The notes beneath the pieces were generated by a model. That model ran no database searches. It worked only from the letters and a program-made list of their open reading frames with translations, and had not been told where the DNA came from. This document shows positions 52,167 to 62,607 of a DNA stretch of 64,000 nucleotides, piece after piece; within the stretch, counting starts at the first letter, position 1, and each line of letters begins with the position of its first letter. The stretch comes from Kazachstania africana CBS 2517. Its lineage: Eukaryota > Ascomycota > Saccharomycetes > Saccharomycetales > Saccharomycetaceae. A program made the translations under genes and the position numbers. The stretch is from the NCBI RefSeq assembly GCF_000304475.1, contig NC_018941.1:930001-994000 (forward strand). Direction: 5' to 3'.

Positions 52167-53297
52167 ATGTCTACTTTCGGTAAGTTCTTTCGTGTAACCA
52201 CTTACGGTGAATCTCACTGTAAATCAGTCGGCTGTATAGTCGATGGTGTACCACCAGGAATGACATTGACTGAAGAAGATATTCAACCGCAATTGACAAG
52301 AAGAAGACCAGGTCAAAGTAAATTGTCTACTCCAAGACAAGAAAAAGATCGTGTCGAAATTCAATCTGGTGTAGAATTTAATAAGACTTTAGGTACTCCA
52401 ATCGCTATGATCGTTAAAAATGAAGACCATAGACCAAAGGATTATTCAGAAATGGATCTTTACCCAAGGCCATCCCATGCTGATTTTACCTATTCGGAAA
52501 AATACGGTATCAAAGCTTCATCCGGTGGTGGTAGAGCTTCTGCAAGAGAAACTATCGGTAGAGTTGCTGCAGGTGGTATCGCTGAAAAATTCTTAAAACA
52601 AGTATCAAATGTCGAAATTGTTGCATTTGTCTCACAAATTGGTGAAATTAAAATGGATAGAACCTTTAATGACCCTAAATTCCAACATCTTTTGAATACT
52701 ATAACTAGAGAAAAAGTTGACTCTATAGGTTACATCAGATGTCCCGATGTCACTGTCGCTAGTGACATGGTCAAAGAAATTGAAAAATACAGGGGTCAAA
52801 AGGACTCTATCGGTGGTGTGGTCACATGTGTAGTGAGAAATTTACCAACTGGGTTGGGTGAACCTTGTTTCGATAAATTAGAAGCAATGCTAGCTCATGC
52901 AATGTTATCTATTCCAGCGTCTAAAGGTTTCGAGATCGGTTCAGGTTTCCAAGGTGTCAGTATACCTGGTTCCCAACATAACGACCCATTCTATATGGAT
53001 GAAGAAACTGGAAGATTAAGAACAAAGACAAATAACTCAGGTGGTACCCAAGGTGGTATCTCTAATGGTGAAAATATTTACTTCTCTGTGCCATTCAAGT
53101 CCGTCGCCACCATCTCTCAAGAACAAAAGACCGCAACTTACGACGGTAAAGATGGTATTCTTGCCGCCAAAGGTAGACATGATCCAGCTGTCACCCCAAG
53201 AGCAATTCCAATTGTGGAAGCAATGACTGCTTTAGTATTAGCTGACGCTCTATTAATTCAAAAATCAAGGGATTTTGCCAGAAGTGTTGTCAATTAA
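52167..53297 (+). CDS. ARO2: Chorismate synthase / flavin reductase
   Basis: The 376-residue enzyme, the same length as S. cerevisiae Aro2, makes chorismate from EPSP, the last step of the shikimate pathway leading to Phe, Tyr, Trp and folate. Fungal forms also reduce their own FMN with NADPH. All three family signatures are present: [18 protein letters not shown] at residues 13-30, [20 protein letters not shown] near 126-145, and the C-terminal [18 protein letters not shown] near 336. The codon choice (TTA/TTG, GGT, AGA) is that of a well expressed yeast gene. Confidence 0.98.
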   Translation: MSTFGKFFRVTTYGESHCKSVGCIVDGVPPGMTLTEEDIQPQLTRRRPGQSKLSTPRQEKDRVEIQSGVEFNKTLGTPIAMIVKNEDHRPKDYSEMDLYPRPSHADFTYSEKYGIKASSGGGRASARETIGRVAAGGIAEKFLKQVSNVEIVAFVSQIGEIKMDRTFNDPKFQHLLNTITREKVDSIGYIRCPDVTVASDMVKEIEKYRGQKDSIGGVVTCVVRNLPTGLGEPCFDKLEAMLAHAMLSIPASKGFEIGSGFQGVSIPGSQHNDPFYMDEETGRLRTKTNNSGGTQGGISNGENIYFSVPFKSVATISQEQKTATYDGKDGILAAKGRHDPAVTPRAIPIVEAMTALVLADALLIQKSRDFARSVVN

Positions 53298-53579
53298 AAT
53301 CTTTAACTAAAAGAAACTCTTTTGTATTTAACGTATATATATTATTATTATCAAAAAGAACTTTTATGAATAGTTATCCATTTTCTTTGGAATTTTGAAG
53401 GTTATCTTCTGAAAACTGATTAAATTCGACAAAAACGTAAAAGTAGTTACAGATCCTAACAACCGCCAAAATATTCAGAGGCTAAAAAAATTTAGTGATA
53501 AAAGTGGTCAGAAGATTTGATTAATAAAAACTATATATAATATACAATGTAACAAATATTATTTCAAGTTTAGATTATC

Positions 53580-54155
53580 TTACATATCTTCAACAATGAC
53601 ACCCTTGGAGGAAACGTAGATACCATCTAAGAACTTACGGATATCCTTGTTTCTAACTCTACAGATTTGTTGAACGTCAGCAGCGTTTTGGGAAACTTCT
53701 TCAACAGAGTTACCAGATAAGACAATTTCATCTTTTTGGTTGGTGGAGAATTCAACTTCAACACCTTCTCTAACTGGAACTAATCTGACCTTCTTGTCAC
53801 CTAAGAAATTTCTGATTTCAATGAACTTAGCACCGTCTTTTTCAATAGTGTTAACGTTGATTGGGAAATGCGCATAGACGTATCTCATCTTGTATTTGTA
53901 ACCCTTGGTAACACCAGTGATCATGTTGTCAATTAAAGACTTGACAGTTCTTAAAGCAGCAACGTGCTTTCTGTCACCATTGTGGACGGTAACCTTGATT
54001 AATCTAGCGTTAACCTTGTTGAAAGTAACATCAATGTGCTTTAAGTTCTTGGTTAAAGTACCTCTTGGACCAGTAACCTTGACAATTCTGGACTTGATAG
54101 CAACAGTGACGCTTTCTGGAACGTCAATGGATTGTTCAGTTTGGATGTACTTCAT
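53580..54155 (-). CDS. RPL9A: 60S ribosomal protein uL6 (L9)
   Basis: The 191-residue protein, the same length as S. cerevisiae Rpl9A/B, is large-subunit ribosomal protein uL6. It begins MKYIQTEQSIDVPESVTV and contains VTGPRGTLTKNLKH, ALRTVKSLIDNMITGVTKGYKYKMRYVYAHFP and a C-terminal QQICRVRNKDIRKFLDGIYVSSKG. Codon use is strongly biased, in line with very high expression. There is no intron, as in S. cerevisiae. Synteny with ARO2 and RRT6 fits RPL9A; it is co-orthologous to RPL9B. Confidence 0.98.
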   Translation of the reverse strand: MKYIQTEQSIDVPESVTVAIKSRIVKVTGPRGTLTKNLKHIDVTFNKVNARLIKVTVHNGDRKHVAALRTVKSLIDNMITGVTKGYKYKMRYVYAHFPINVNTIEKDGAKFIEIRNFLGDKKVRLVPVREGVEVEFSTNQKDEIVLSGNSVEEVSQNAADVQQICRVRNKDIRKFLDGIYVSSKGVIVEDM

Positions 54156-54754
54156 TGTTCAAAAATCTGGGCTTTTGCACTAATTTTACAAGATAAAATA
54201 ACTCAGATACTAAAAAGATTATCGTTACAACATATAGCATACAAGCACTCTATTACACATTACTTTGCCAAGTCGAGTACACGAAAGATGCAATGGCTAT
54301 GGTTTGCTTCCGACCCCATCCACAACCTCTCAGAATTCTACACCCCCCCCCCCCACGTGAATCTGCGTAGAGATTTTCCCGATCCTATATTGCCAATTTT
54401 CCAATTTTGAAAAATTAGAGAGTTTGCGTTTTTTGCGAGCATAAGAAAAAATTCGGAATCTTTCTCTTTTCGGTAATTTTTCATTCAAAAACTTTCAAAA
54501 ATTTAGAATTTTTTGAAAATTTTTTGCTTTTCAAACTCAGCACCCATACCCTTCATCCTTACACCAAACAGTCAAATGAACAGTGATAATACAAAGAGGT
54601 AGTGAATGCCGAGATATTTGCTGGTATTAAAATCCATCCATTGATGATGTTCACAAAACCTTCAACTTACTTAGTCAGTCTGTTTACTCACTTTATGCTT
54701 TTTTTGGGCGTTGATTACTACTGCTATTTACTAGAAACGTGAGAGTATATAGAA
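54156..54754 (-). promoter_or_regulatory. RPL9 promoter region
   Basis: This 599-bp spacer has a Rap1-like core CACCCATACC at 54541-54550, about 390 bp upstream of the ATG. It also holds a homopolymer of 12 C at 54343-54354 running directly into CACGTG (54354-54359), and T-rich tracts with TTTTTGAAAATTTTTT between. Ribosomal protein genes commonly combine Rap1 sites with T-rich elements. The distal part is the RRP42 3' flank. Confidence 0.5.
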
Positions 54755-55543
54755 CTATAGAGCTTCTAAAGCTCGTACGATATCATTTGCATACTTTTCG
54801 ATCAATTTGATACCTTCTTGTAAAAGCTTCGGTGTGAATCCCTTAGTAAATGTATCATTCAATGCTATTGTCCTTATTGGAGCCACTATCTTACCATTGG
54901 TCCAACTTACGATTAAACCGTTATCTGCAACTTCAGTTTCGTTCGATGCTGGATCAACAAATATATTATCTTTTACAACCGCCAGAACAAAGACTAACGG
55001 TACCTTCAATTCTAGCTTAATTAAATCGTAGTCGTGGAAGGTGGGTAATTCCTCAACCTCTAAATCATCAAAACTTGAAATTAACTTGGGTAAATATGTG
55101 GAATTTAATGCTGTATAAATACCGAATGATATTAGTGATACTGGATATGAAAAACTTGATAACACAAGAACATCGAGGTAAATTTTGAAACTGTACCTCT
55201 TCGTTAGACGCAGATTTTCTTTGTCAATTCCCTGAGCAACGTTATTGAATAATGATGTAATGCTCTCCACAATTAATGAATCGTCTCTTTCATTAGCAAT
55301 ATCAATCCCAATTTCAAAGACATCGTCATCCACTGTATGATCAACAACCTTACATTTCACACTCACTATGCACTCACTTCCATCACTGGCTATTATTCTA
55401 GAGGAACCATTGGAGCTTGGAAGGAAGTCAGTGTACACCTCAACGGGTCTAAACTGATATGGCGTTCTACCATCCGGTCTTATAGAAGGTGTGTTGGCCA
55501 ATGACTCGTACAAATATGACTTTTCGGCAACAGATAACGGCAT
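54755..55543 (-). CDS. RRP42: Exosome ring subunit Rrp42
   Basis: The 262-residue protein is one of the six inactive RNase PH-fold subunits forming the ring of the RNA exosome, in nucleus and cytoplasm. The sequence PLSVAEKSYLYESLANTPSIRPDGRTPYQFRP, FLPSSNGSSRIIASDGSECIVS and STYLPKLISSFDDLEVEELPTFHDYD matches S. cerevisiae Rrp42 (265 residues). The start is the first ATG, two codons inside the longest open frame, equivalent to the S. cerevisiae start. In S. cerevisiae the gene is YDL111C, on the duplicate partner of the YGL142-YGL148 block; here it lies between RPL9 and RRT6. Confidence 0.96.
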   Translation of the reverse strand: MPLSVAEKSYLYESLANTPSIRPDGRTPYQFRPVEVYTDFLPSSNGSSRIIASDGSECIVSVKCKVVDHTVDDDVFEIGIDIANERDDSLIVESITSLFNNVAQGIDKENLRLTKRYSFKIYLDVLVLSSFSYPVSLISFGIYTALNSTYLPKLISSFDDLEVEELPTFHDYDLIKLELKVPLVFVLAVVKDNIFVDPASNETEVADNGLIVSWTNGKIVAPIRTIALNDTFTKGFTPKLLQEGIKLIEKYANDIVRALEAL

Positions 55544-55898
55544 GCTCAATATACGGGTTATTATACTCTATTCGCTCTCTGTACAGTCGCACAATTTGTG
55601 TTCTCCTTTAGAACTCTACCGTTATTCATGCATCGATGCCTTTTGAAAAGTCGCTAATTAAAAATTTTCATGAAGCCCAGACATCACATAAAAATAAAGA
55701 AATATATATACATATAGGTCAGGAAGAAGTGCTAAACTCAACCGTACAATGAGTGCTGTACTCACTAGCATGCTGCACTTGGGGACGTGTCTCATAAATG
55801 TATATATACATACTATATTTTTCGAATTTACATCTTTTTTTGTTTGTCCCGATGCTTGTTAGCTACTTTTTGTGCTAATGTCAACGATGAGTCCTTGT
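55544..55898 (-). other. RRP42 promoter and RRT6 3' flank
   Basis: This 355-bp AT-rich spacer contains TATATATA runs. The end next to RRT6 continues as an open frame in a different phase (to 55828), discussed as a possible displaced RRT6 C-terminus. Confidence 0.45.
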
Positions 55899-56705
55899 TC
55901 AAAGAAATACCGTAAATTCCTTTCCAAATTTGACAGACTTGCTTCTTGCATGTAAATGAACTGGCTGTCTTTGTTTCAGTTTCTTCCTGATATAGTAAAG
56001 TATGAAAACGTTCGAGCTTACACACGTCATGGTAAATAATGTGATTCCGTAAAACAGCCAATTGTAAGTACTTTCGTTCAGATCTCGTCGCTGTCTTTCC
56101 AATCGCATCATACAACTTGTCTTATTGGAATTTTCAGCAGATGTGCGCAAGTCACCTACTGATTCATTTAAAATAATACTTAATTCAGGTGTAAAGTGCT
56201 TTTTAAGAAACTTTAAATACTCTTTTCTCTTATTTTTAAAAATTATCTTCACCTCTTTGTCGACATCAATGGAATTCCAAGAGTAATCATACACAAGGTT
56301 AACGAAACAAAATCTAAACTCATCATCTTGACCTCTCTTGAAAGAAACAAAATTGATGCCATTTTTCACTCTCCTTTTCTTCCTTATAAGATTCCCACTG
56401 GGCAATCCATGTATTTCCATGTCTATCGACTGCTTTCCTCGAGAGTCACTGGTCCCTCCGAATCTGCTCGTGTCACCACGGAAAGAAACTTTATCTTCCA
56501 CACCAACCATTAAAGCGCAGTAATCATATGGGACTTGCTCAGCAGGAAGCGGAATGTTCACACACATTGGCCCCAAAGTGTCATCATGGTACTTAGTCGC
56601 TGCTACTTTGAATGTCAGTGTATTATCGATAACTCGAAAATGTGATCTGTCGCAATGGACTATAGACAGTAACCAGCACACCACAATACCAAACAACAGC
56701 AGCAT
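55899..56705 (-). CDS. RRT6: Rrt6-like p24/emp24-family membrane protein
   Basis: The 268-residue product has an N-terminal hydrophobic signal segment (MLLLFGIVVCWLLSIV), a lumenal region with FCFVNLVYDYSWNSID resembling the p24 GOLD domain, a coiled segment ending RQRRDLNESTYNWLFYGI (the p24 family NEST-type motif) and a transmembrane span near residues 216-240 followed by a basic tail (YYIRKKLKQRQ). p24 proteins are cargo receptors cycling between ER and Golgi. Position between RPL9/RRP42 and TIP20 matches YGL146C (RRT6, 311 residues), itself poorly characterised. The start is the first ATG. The protein is shorter than Rrt6, and a coding-like frame continues past its stop in another phase (possible frameshift). 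Confidence 0.78.
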   Translation of the reverse strand: MLLLFGIVVCWLLSIVHCDRSHFRVIDNTLTFKVAATKYHDDTLGPMCVNIPLPAEQVPYDYCALMVGVEDKVSFRGDTSRFGGTSDSRGKQSIDMEIHGLPSGNLIRKKRRVKNGINFVSFKRGQDDEFRFCFVNLVYDYSWNSIDVDKEVKIIFKNKRKEYLKFLKKHFTPELSIILNESVGDLRTSAENSNKTSCMMRLERQRRDLNESTYNWLFYGITLFTMTCVSSNVFILYYIRKKLKQRQPVHLHARSKSVKFGKEFTVFL

Positions 56706-56931
56706 AATACAAAAAAAATTCAAACAATGGAATTCCAGGATCCACCAATAAGATTTGCATGCTGCTACTCACAACCAAATTTGTTTCAAATTATTCAATT
56801 TGTGCTGTGTCGCTGTCGTTTTTTGATGTCCACGTTTTTTTGTAAAGGTCGGATATTAAACGTGATTGACAAAAATTTCGTCAAGTTGAGATCAACTACT
56901 ATAGAAGGTAATAAGATAGGAAAAAGAAGCC

Positions 56932-58929
56932 ATGCCCAACGATGTTACAGATCTATTGAACATAGATTCAATAATTCAAGACATAGAGGAACAACGTTCA
57001 TATCTTTCTGGTACCCTGAATGATCTCGCTGCGAAGCAATCTCAGCTTCATGATGAAAAGAAAATAATAAATGTTATTGTTGATGATATCTTGGAGAATC
57101 CTAACTCAGTTGATCATCTCGATAAACTGAAAGCTAAATATGGAAATTTAGAAGTATTTGAAAAACTAATACAGAATATAAATGAATCGGAAGCAAGAAC
57201 CACAGCTTCAGAGAAACTTAGCGATATTGAAACAGACTTGAATGAATTGTGCTCGCAAACGGAGTTCAATCGTGACAGGATTATCACCATACATGATAAA
57301 ATCAAAGATTTTGAGTCTAGTAGGCTGAATACTCTTCCTGACGTTCAGGATAAGTTTGACAACAATGTTTTATCACCTTCCATACAGGGTATTGCCAACG
57401 AATTTGAACAAACCCTTTTAAATTCCAGATGGGATACAAATAGCTTCATTTTATCGGATTCAAAATCTGTAAATGAGCTAAAATCACATTCGTCAGAACT
57501 ATTCAAACTCAGTAAATTATATCTTAATCCAAAGAATGAAAAATTATGGAATTTTGAATGCTTAGCCAACAACTTCAAAATTAGATTCACCTATCACTTC
57601 CATAATGATCCTTCATCCATGATTGAAATATATTTTAACTTTTTAAACGAGTATTTGAAGCAAAACTTGTACAAATGCATAAACATATTTTCGGATGAGA
57701 TAAATGGTGTGTCCAAAGAACTCGTACACGAGCAGTTTATAAATCATATTTTACAACCGATTAGAGATAAGATAAACTTTACATTGTTAAACTCTAATGA
57801 TTCAAAAAATTTGATTACTTTAATTTCACAAATCATATCTACTGATAAAACTTTAATCAAAACATTTTATTACCGTGGTAATGGTCTCGTATCTTTAATA
57901 TCAAAGCAGGTTTGGGAAAAATGGTTAGCATACGAAATTTCAACTGCTCATAGACAATTTGATATATTGGTTCAATCATCAAATGACTTAACTGATTCCG
58001 ATGTAAATTTCATAAAACTCTTGAAAAAGATCAACGATTACTTTGAACCATTTTATGAATTAGATTATGAACCATTAGAAGTTTACAAATTAAAGACTTG
58101 TTCGGATATTTTCATCCAACTGGCAAATAACTACTTGGATTTTGTTTTGACTGTCGATTCCCTACCACCACAACATTCAAAGGAGGATGAACTATACCAA
58201 ACTATTTTAAAATTGCATAGCTTGAATAAAGTTCACAGCATGATTTTTCAACTTTCACAAAATTGTATCTTTATAAAGTTAACTGCTTTGGTGAATAATC
58301 TTGAAACCAAAAACTATGATTCATTATTCCAAGCAACTATCAAAGATTACCAGGATAATATGTTAAACGACATGCAGAATTCAATAATTCATAGAATCAA
58401 AAAATTAATAAAAGAATCATTGGCAAATTATTTTAAATTAAACTCGTGGGTTATTTCGTTATCAACTCACGATACCAATGATGCACCTTCTAGTGAGATC
58501 GTCAATACCATAAACTTACTTAATAGAATAATTTATAGGCTGAAGTCATATGTGCTTCCCCTGGAGATTTCGATTAATATAAAGAATGAAATACTAAACA
58601 TCATTGTGAATTATTTTATCGAATCAATTTTGAAACTGAATAAATTCAACCAGAATGGATTAGCCCAGTTGAACCAAGATTTAAATGCATTAAAGAAATG
58701 CTTAGATATTCCAGATGACTTAGTAAATTGTCAGGAAGCTACATTTTTGGAACTATTGAATTTGCTTACTTTGAAATATGATCAGCAAAATGTTAGCCAA
58801 TTCACAGCTTCATCATATATTAAAAATGGGAAATTTGATGATTTGAAAGAACATATGCAGTTAAAATGGTTGAACGATTCTGAGATTCAAGACGCATTAT
58901 ATAGGATATCCTATGGAAATATAATTTAA
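56932..58929 (+). CDS. TIP20: Tip20, Dsl1 tethering-complex subunit
   Basis: The 665-residue protein (701 in S. cerevisiae) belongs to the RINT-1/Tip20 family. An N-terminal coiled-coil region of about 110 residues (starting VTDLLNIDSIIQDIEEQ) is followed by an all-helical rod with WNFECLANNFKIRFTYHF and CSDIFIQLANNYLDFV. Tip20 works with Dsl1 and Sec39 at the ER to capture COPI vesicles and promote Ufe1-Sec20 SNARE assembly. Primary-sequence conservation is low, as usual for this family, so the call rests on weak similarity plus exact position and orientation between YGL146C- and YGL144C-like genes. Confidence 0.87.
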   Translation: MPNDVTDLLNIDSIIQDIEEQRSYLSGTLNDLAAKQSQLHDEKKIINVIVDDILENPNSVDHLDKLKAKYGNLEVFEKLIQNINESEARTTASEKLSDIETDLNELCSQTEFNRDRIITIHDKIKDFESSRLNTLPDVQDKFDNNVLSPSIQGIANEFEQTLLNSRWDTNSFILSDSKSVNELKSHSSELFKLSKLYLNPKNEKLWNFECLANNFKIRFTYHFHNDPSSMIEIYFNFLNEYLKQNLYKCINIFSDEINGVSKELVHEQFINHILQPIRDKINFTLLNSNDSKNLITLISQIISTDKTLIKTFYYRGNGLVSLISKQVWEKWLAYEISTAHRQFDILVQSSNDLTDSDVNFIKLLKKINDYFEPFYELDYEPLEVYKLKTCSDIFIQLANNYLDFVLTVDSLPPQHSKEDELYQTILKLHSLNKVHSMIFQLSQNCIFIKLTALVNNLETKNYDSLFQATIKDYQDNMLNDMQNSIIHRIKKLIKESLANYFKLNSWVISLSTHDTNDAPSSEIVNTINLLNRIIYRLKSYVLPLEISINIKNEILNIIVNYFIESILKLNKFNQNGLAQLNQDLNALKKCLDIPDDLVNCQEATFLELLNLLTLKYDQQNVSQFTASSYIKNGKFDDLKEHMQLKWLNDSEIQDALYRISYGNII

Positions 58930-59006
58930 TGTAACTGATTTTTAAAATCAAATTAATTTATTTTGAATATATATAAATATGTTTGTGCAGATAATTATTA
59001 CTAGCG

Positions 59007-61046
59007 CTATTGTTGAAGTAAATCATTATTATTTTCTTGAAATCTTAAAACAGCATCTTCAGAGTTATTATTGTCGGGGCCATCAATGCCTGTCATACTT
59101 GAGAACTTTTTCCTAGCGAATGCTTCCACCATTTCACTAACAGTTGAGATCATACCAGTGGGGCCTTCATCGAAGATATGTAAATCATCGACACTTGTAA
59201 CCCAGCTATGATCACTATCAGTATTTTTATCGGTTTGGCTCCTTATTACTTCCTCTGCCTCGACAGAGAGTTCTTCCTCCACCTCCTCATCAGTATCATT
59301 ATCAGTCCCATTGAAATGTTCAGAGACTAAATGATCTATAACGGGCCAACCATAAGCATTTGCAAATCTTCTTCTTACCATTATATTGTTATGAGCATCG
59401 GGTTTCAAAGCAACAATAACCTTTCTCCATGATAAGCCTTTATGCCAGCGCCTTGCAATCATTTGTTCTAAGTGTTGATATCTTTTACGCACTCCATTAC
59501 CGTCAACAAATGATTGCAAGAGAATATTTTTGCTATTAAAGAAATCAAGCTCTGCCTTAAGTTCTTCGGCAGGGATATCAGACTCAGTATATAACTTGTC
59601 ATGTACAATAGCATTATCTCTAGAGTCAGGATCCATAATAAAAGATTTATCAGGCAACGGAGGCAGTAGAATCGATGTAGCTGTTTCAATCATTGAAACT
59701 TTTGGCAATTTTGGGTTTGAACCTGGAAACTTTTGTGGTGCCCATATACTTAGCATCTTTGTAATTGGAGAGACAAAATTCTTATTGAAAAATGCTGTAT
59801 TTTGAGAAACTGTTATATTATCTTCAATATCATCAACATTTGATTTGCCCTCCTTCAATTTCAATTGTTTTAAAATATCATCATAATCCAAAAATAATAG
59901 CGATGAAGAATAAAGTGGTACTACCCCATCATTGATTGCATTGGCATAAATGGTTCTTCTTTTGAATTTAGAAAGTACGGATCTCACCGGTTCCCCTGGC
60001 AGTAAATACAAAAGAGGTAATTGATCACTTTGCTGGCCATCTAAACCGAGATCCTGCCCAGTTTTACCTATTACGCCAAATGACAATAATAATTTTACAA
60101 ATGCTGGATTATCGGTGACTATTCCCAATAAGGGTGATGCAATTGCAATGAAATTGATTGGCTTCACTTTCTCAAAAAACCATGGATATACAGCCGCCAA
60201 GTAAGCAATAACAAATGTTTGAACAAGTCCACCGAGAGAATGTCCTATGAAGGATATTTTCACGACAGATTCGTCATATAATCGGCCGATAATATACTCA
60301 GCTACCCTAGATCCCAGATACTTGATACCTTTTTCCGTGTCACAGACATTTCCAGGATAGCCATCAACAATAATCTGTTCATTTGAATAGTTTTCTTGCG
60401 CCTTGTATATCTGTTCTTGAATATAAACCATGTCATTTGTTACATTTGAATGTAGACCATGAGTCAAAATGACAAGATGTTTTTTCTTTGGTTGTTTTAG
60501 ACTTAACTGAGTGGGTAATTTCCATAGATCTAGTGAAGTGAGCCTATTAACCAATAGCTTATTTGAAAAGGAATGAAGTTGGGGTAGCAAATCTGTGGTA
60601 TCATTTAAGGACTCTACTGATTTCCCTATAGATATCTCGAAGGAGACACTTGTATTTGTAGCGAAGATAATTTGACTGACAACATCGACAACCCAAACAT
60701 ACTTCTTTTGTATATTATGAAGAGACAACTCTGCCAAACAATGTTGTTGAGCTTGCAGATTTGGCTCGAATCGAGGCTGATCTACAGATGCAACTATTTT
60801 TTGAGAATGATGATATTTCTCTGTACGTAAGTCACAGTACAATATAAACGGTCCCATAAGGTAGCCTGCCCTAAATGACAGAGGTTCAACATTCTTTATT
60901 CTAATCCACAGGGAGTCTAAGGAAATATCTGAAGGAATTTCTTCATCGTCATATAAATTGTAAGTTATAATATATCTTTCCGATTCCCCTACTTTAACAA
61001 AAGACTTGTAATGAAACAGAATGTCGCTTTTCCTCTCAAGAGACAT
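59007..61046 (-). CDS. ROG1: Rog1-type serine lipase
   Basis: The 679-residue protein (685 in S. cerevisiae) is a DUF676-type alpha/beta hydrolase; S. cerevisiae Rog1 is a monoacylglycerol lipase. The oxyanion region HLVILTHGLHSN lies near residue 195, and the nucleophile elbow FIGHSLGGLVQTFVIAYL is near 270. A candidate acid and His follow in the segment ANAINDGVVPLYSSSLLF. The acidic insertion DNDTDEEVEEELSVEAEE lies in the C-terminal fifth. The start is the first ATG, giving MSLERKSDILFHYKSFVKVGE, as the family HYKSLV segment normally starts about 10 residues in. Co-orthologous to ROG1 and YDL109C. It converges with TIP20 across 77 bp. Confidence 0.94.
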   Translation of the reverse strand: MSLERKSDILFHYKSFVKVGESERYIITYNLYDDEEIPSDISLDSLWIRIKNVEPLSFRAGYLMGPFILYCDLRTEKYHHSQKIVASVDQPRFEPNLQAQQHCLAELSLHNIQKKYVWVVDVVSQIIFATNTSVSFEISIGKSVESLNDTTDLLPQLHSFSNKLLVNRLTSLDLWKLPTQLSLKQPKKKHLVILTHGLHSNVTNDMVYIQEQIYKAQENYSNEQIIVDGYPGNVCDTEKGIKYLGSRVAEYIIGRLYDESVVKISFIGHSLGGLVQTFVIAYLAAVYPWFFEKVKPINFIAIASPLLGIVTDNPAFVKLLLSFGVIGKTGQDLGLDGQQSDQLPLLYLLPGEPVRSVLSKFKRRTIYANAINDGVVPLYSSSLLFLDYDDILKQLKLKEGKSNVDDIEDNITVSQNTAFFNKNFVSPITKMLSIWAPQKFPGSNPKLPKVSMIETATSILLPPLPDKSFIMDPDSRDNAIVHDKLYTESDIPAEELKAELDFFNSKNILLQSFVDGNGVRKRYQHLEQMIARRWHKGLSWRKVIVALKPDAHNNIMVRRRFANAYGWPVIDHLVSEHFNGTDNDTDEEVEEELSVEAEEVIRSQTDKNTDSDHSWVTSVDDLHIFDEGPTGMISTVSEMVEAFARKKFSSMTGIDGPDNNNSEDAVLRFQENNNDLLQQ

Positions 61047-61269
61047 TCCATCAAAATTTCCAGCCAGTTGAAAGTATAGATTCAACCGTTTTTCAAAGCG
61101 AACTCTCTAGATAGTCACACGAAATTACTTGGAAGAATCCTACTATTAATACTTTTTCAGTTCGAGTTGATGATATTGTTAACCGCCCGATATATATAAA
61201 AAGTAACGAAATCTTATTGACATGCCAAAAAATATATATAAAAGTTGTTATGTAAATACGTGAGTGGTT

Positions 61270-62460
61270 CTATTTGGACTCCAATAACCGTTTAGACTGT
61301 AATTCTATCTCTCTCGACTCCATTGCGTCGATTATAACGTCCAGACGTTCACCTGACATCACGGAGGCAATGTCATGCATTGTCAAACCGCACCGATGGT
61401 CTGTAATTCTGTTCTGTGGATAATTGTAGGTTCTGATCTTATCGGATCTATCAGTGCTAGTCACTTGTTCTTTTCTCCGCTCCCTTTCTTTGTCCTCCCT
61501 TTGTTTGTTTTCTAATTCTGCAATTCTGGCTCTCAATATGGTAAATGCCTTAGCCTTATTTTTATGCTGCGACCTTTCATCTTGCATATGCACAACAATA
61601 TTTGTTGGTATATGTGTGATCCTTACAGCAGAATCAGTTGTGTTCACATGCTGTCCACCTTTCCCACTTGCTCTCTTTATGTCAATTCTAATTTCTCCCG
61701 GCTTGAATTTTCTCTCTTGAGCCTCAACATCGACGTCATTATCCATTTGAGGAAGAACGACGACACCAGCTGTCGATGTATGTGTCCTTCCCTTAGTTTC
61801 TGTGGCGGGGATCCTTTGAACTCTATGGACGCCTGCCTCATATTTTAGCTTATCGAAAGAACCTGGCTCATCAATACTTAGGATCGAACTTATCAGCCCA
61901 GATCCACTAACGTTTTCTTGTTGGGACACTATACTACATGGCCAGCCATGCTTATGAGCATAATTGATGTACATATTTGATAAATCTTGCGTAAAAATCA
62001 TTGCTTCGATTCCTCCGACACCTGGTCGAAGCTCAATGAGGCAGGATTTATCTGCAAACGGATGTCTTGGGAGAAGCTTACGCAAGAGATCTTCAGAATT
62101 TTTATTCAATTTGGGCACTAAATTATTCAGCTCGACCTCTGCCTCTTGTTTCAGACTGGGATCCTTCATCAATAGGTTCAATTCTCCAAATTCATATATA
62201 CACTTCTCATATTGTAGTAAAGAGGTATTTATGCTTTTCAATCTAGTGTATAGCTTCTGCTGTTCATGTTCCAAAATGGTTCCATTGGATATTAGGTCAT
62301 CGAGCGCATATAACTTTATAGTATAGTCCTTTGCTTTTTCCAAAAGGGAAGGTGGAAGTTGCTTAAGCGTTCCCTTATCAATTACATTAATGGTGGACTG
62401 GAATCGTAGCAAAAATGAAGATCTAATGAAGGTCAATTTTTTCAATACTTGAAAGGACAT
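61270..62460 (-). CDS. MRF1: Mitochondrial peptide-chain release factor 1
   Basis: The 396-residue protein (413 in S. cerevisiae) is a class I release factor for stop codons in mitochondrial translation. A basic, Ser/Phe-rich N-terminus (KKLTFIRSSFLLRFQS) looks like a mitochondrial targeting sequence. The catalytic GGQ motif lies in RASGKGGQHVNTTDSAVRITH near residue 270, the Gln being the methylation site of Mtq1. Preceding blocks IELRPGVGGIEAMIF and EAGVHRVQRIPATETKGRTHTS are classic RF1/RF2 signatures. The C-terminal RTYNYPQNRITDHRCG is also conserved. Neighbours match YGL143C. Confidence 0.97.
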   Translation of the reverse strand: MSFQVLKKLTFIRSSFLLRFQSTINVIDKGTLKQLPPSLLEKAKDYTIKLYALDDLISNGTILEHEQQKLYTRLKSINTSLLQYEKCIYEFGELNLLMKDPSLKQEAEVELNNLVPKLNKNSEDLLRKLLPRHPFADKSCLIELRPGVGGIEAMIFTQDLSNMYINYAHKHGWPCSIVSQQENVSGSGLISSILSIDEPGSFDKLKYEAGVHRVQRIPATETKGRTHTSTAGVVVLPQMDNDVDVEAQERKFKPGEIRIDIKRASGKGGQHVNTTDSAVRITHIPTNIVVHMQDERSQHKNKAKAFTILRARIAELENKQREDKERERRKEQVTSTDRSDKIRTYNYPQNRITDHRCGLTMHDIASVMSGERLDVIIDAMESREIELQSKRLLESK

Positions 62461-62607
62461 TCAGGAATCAACTCAATTAGCACATGCCTTAGCTGATTGT
62501 TTTTCCTCGAGTGTTCTTAGTTTGAATAATTTATTCAACTATTAGATCCGTTCGGAAATCTGTTTTTCATAATTATATATCTAAATAAGTTTCTTGCCAT
62601 ACAATGA

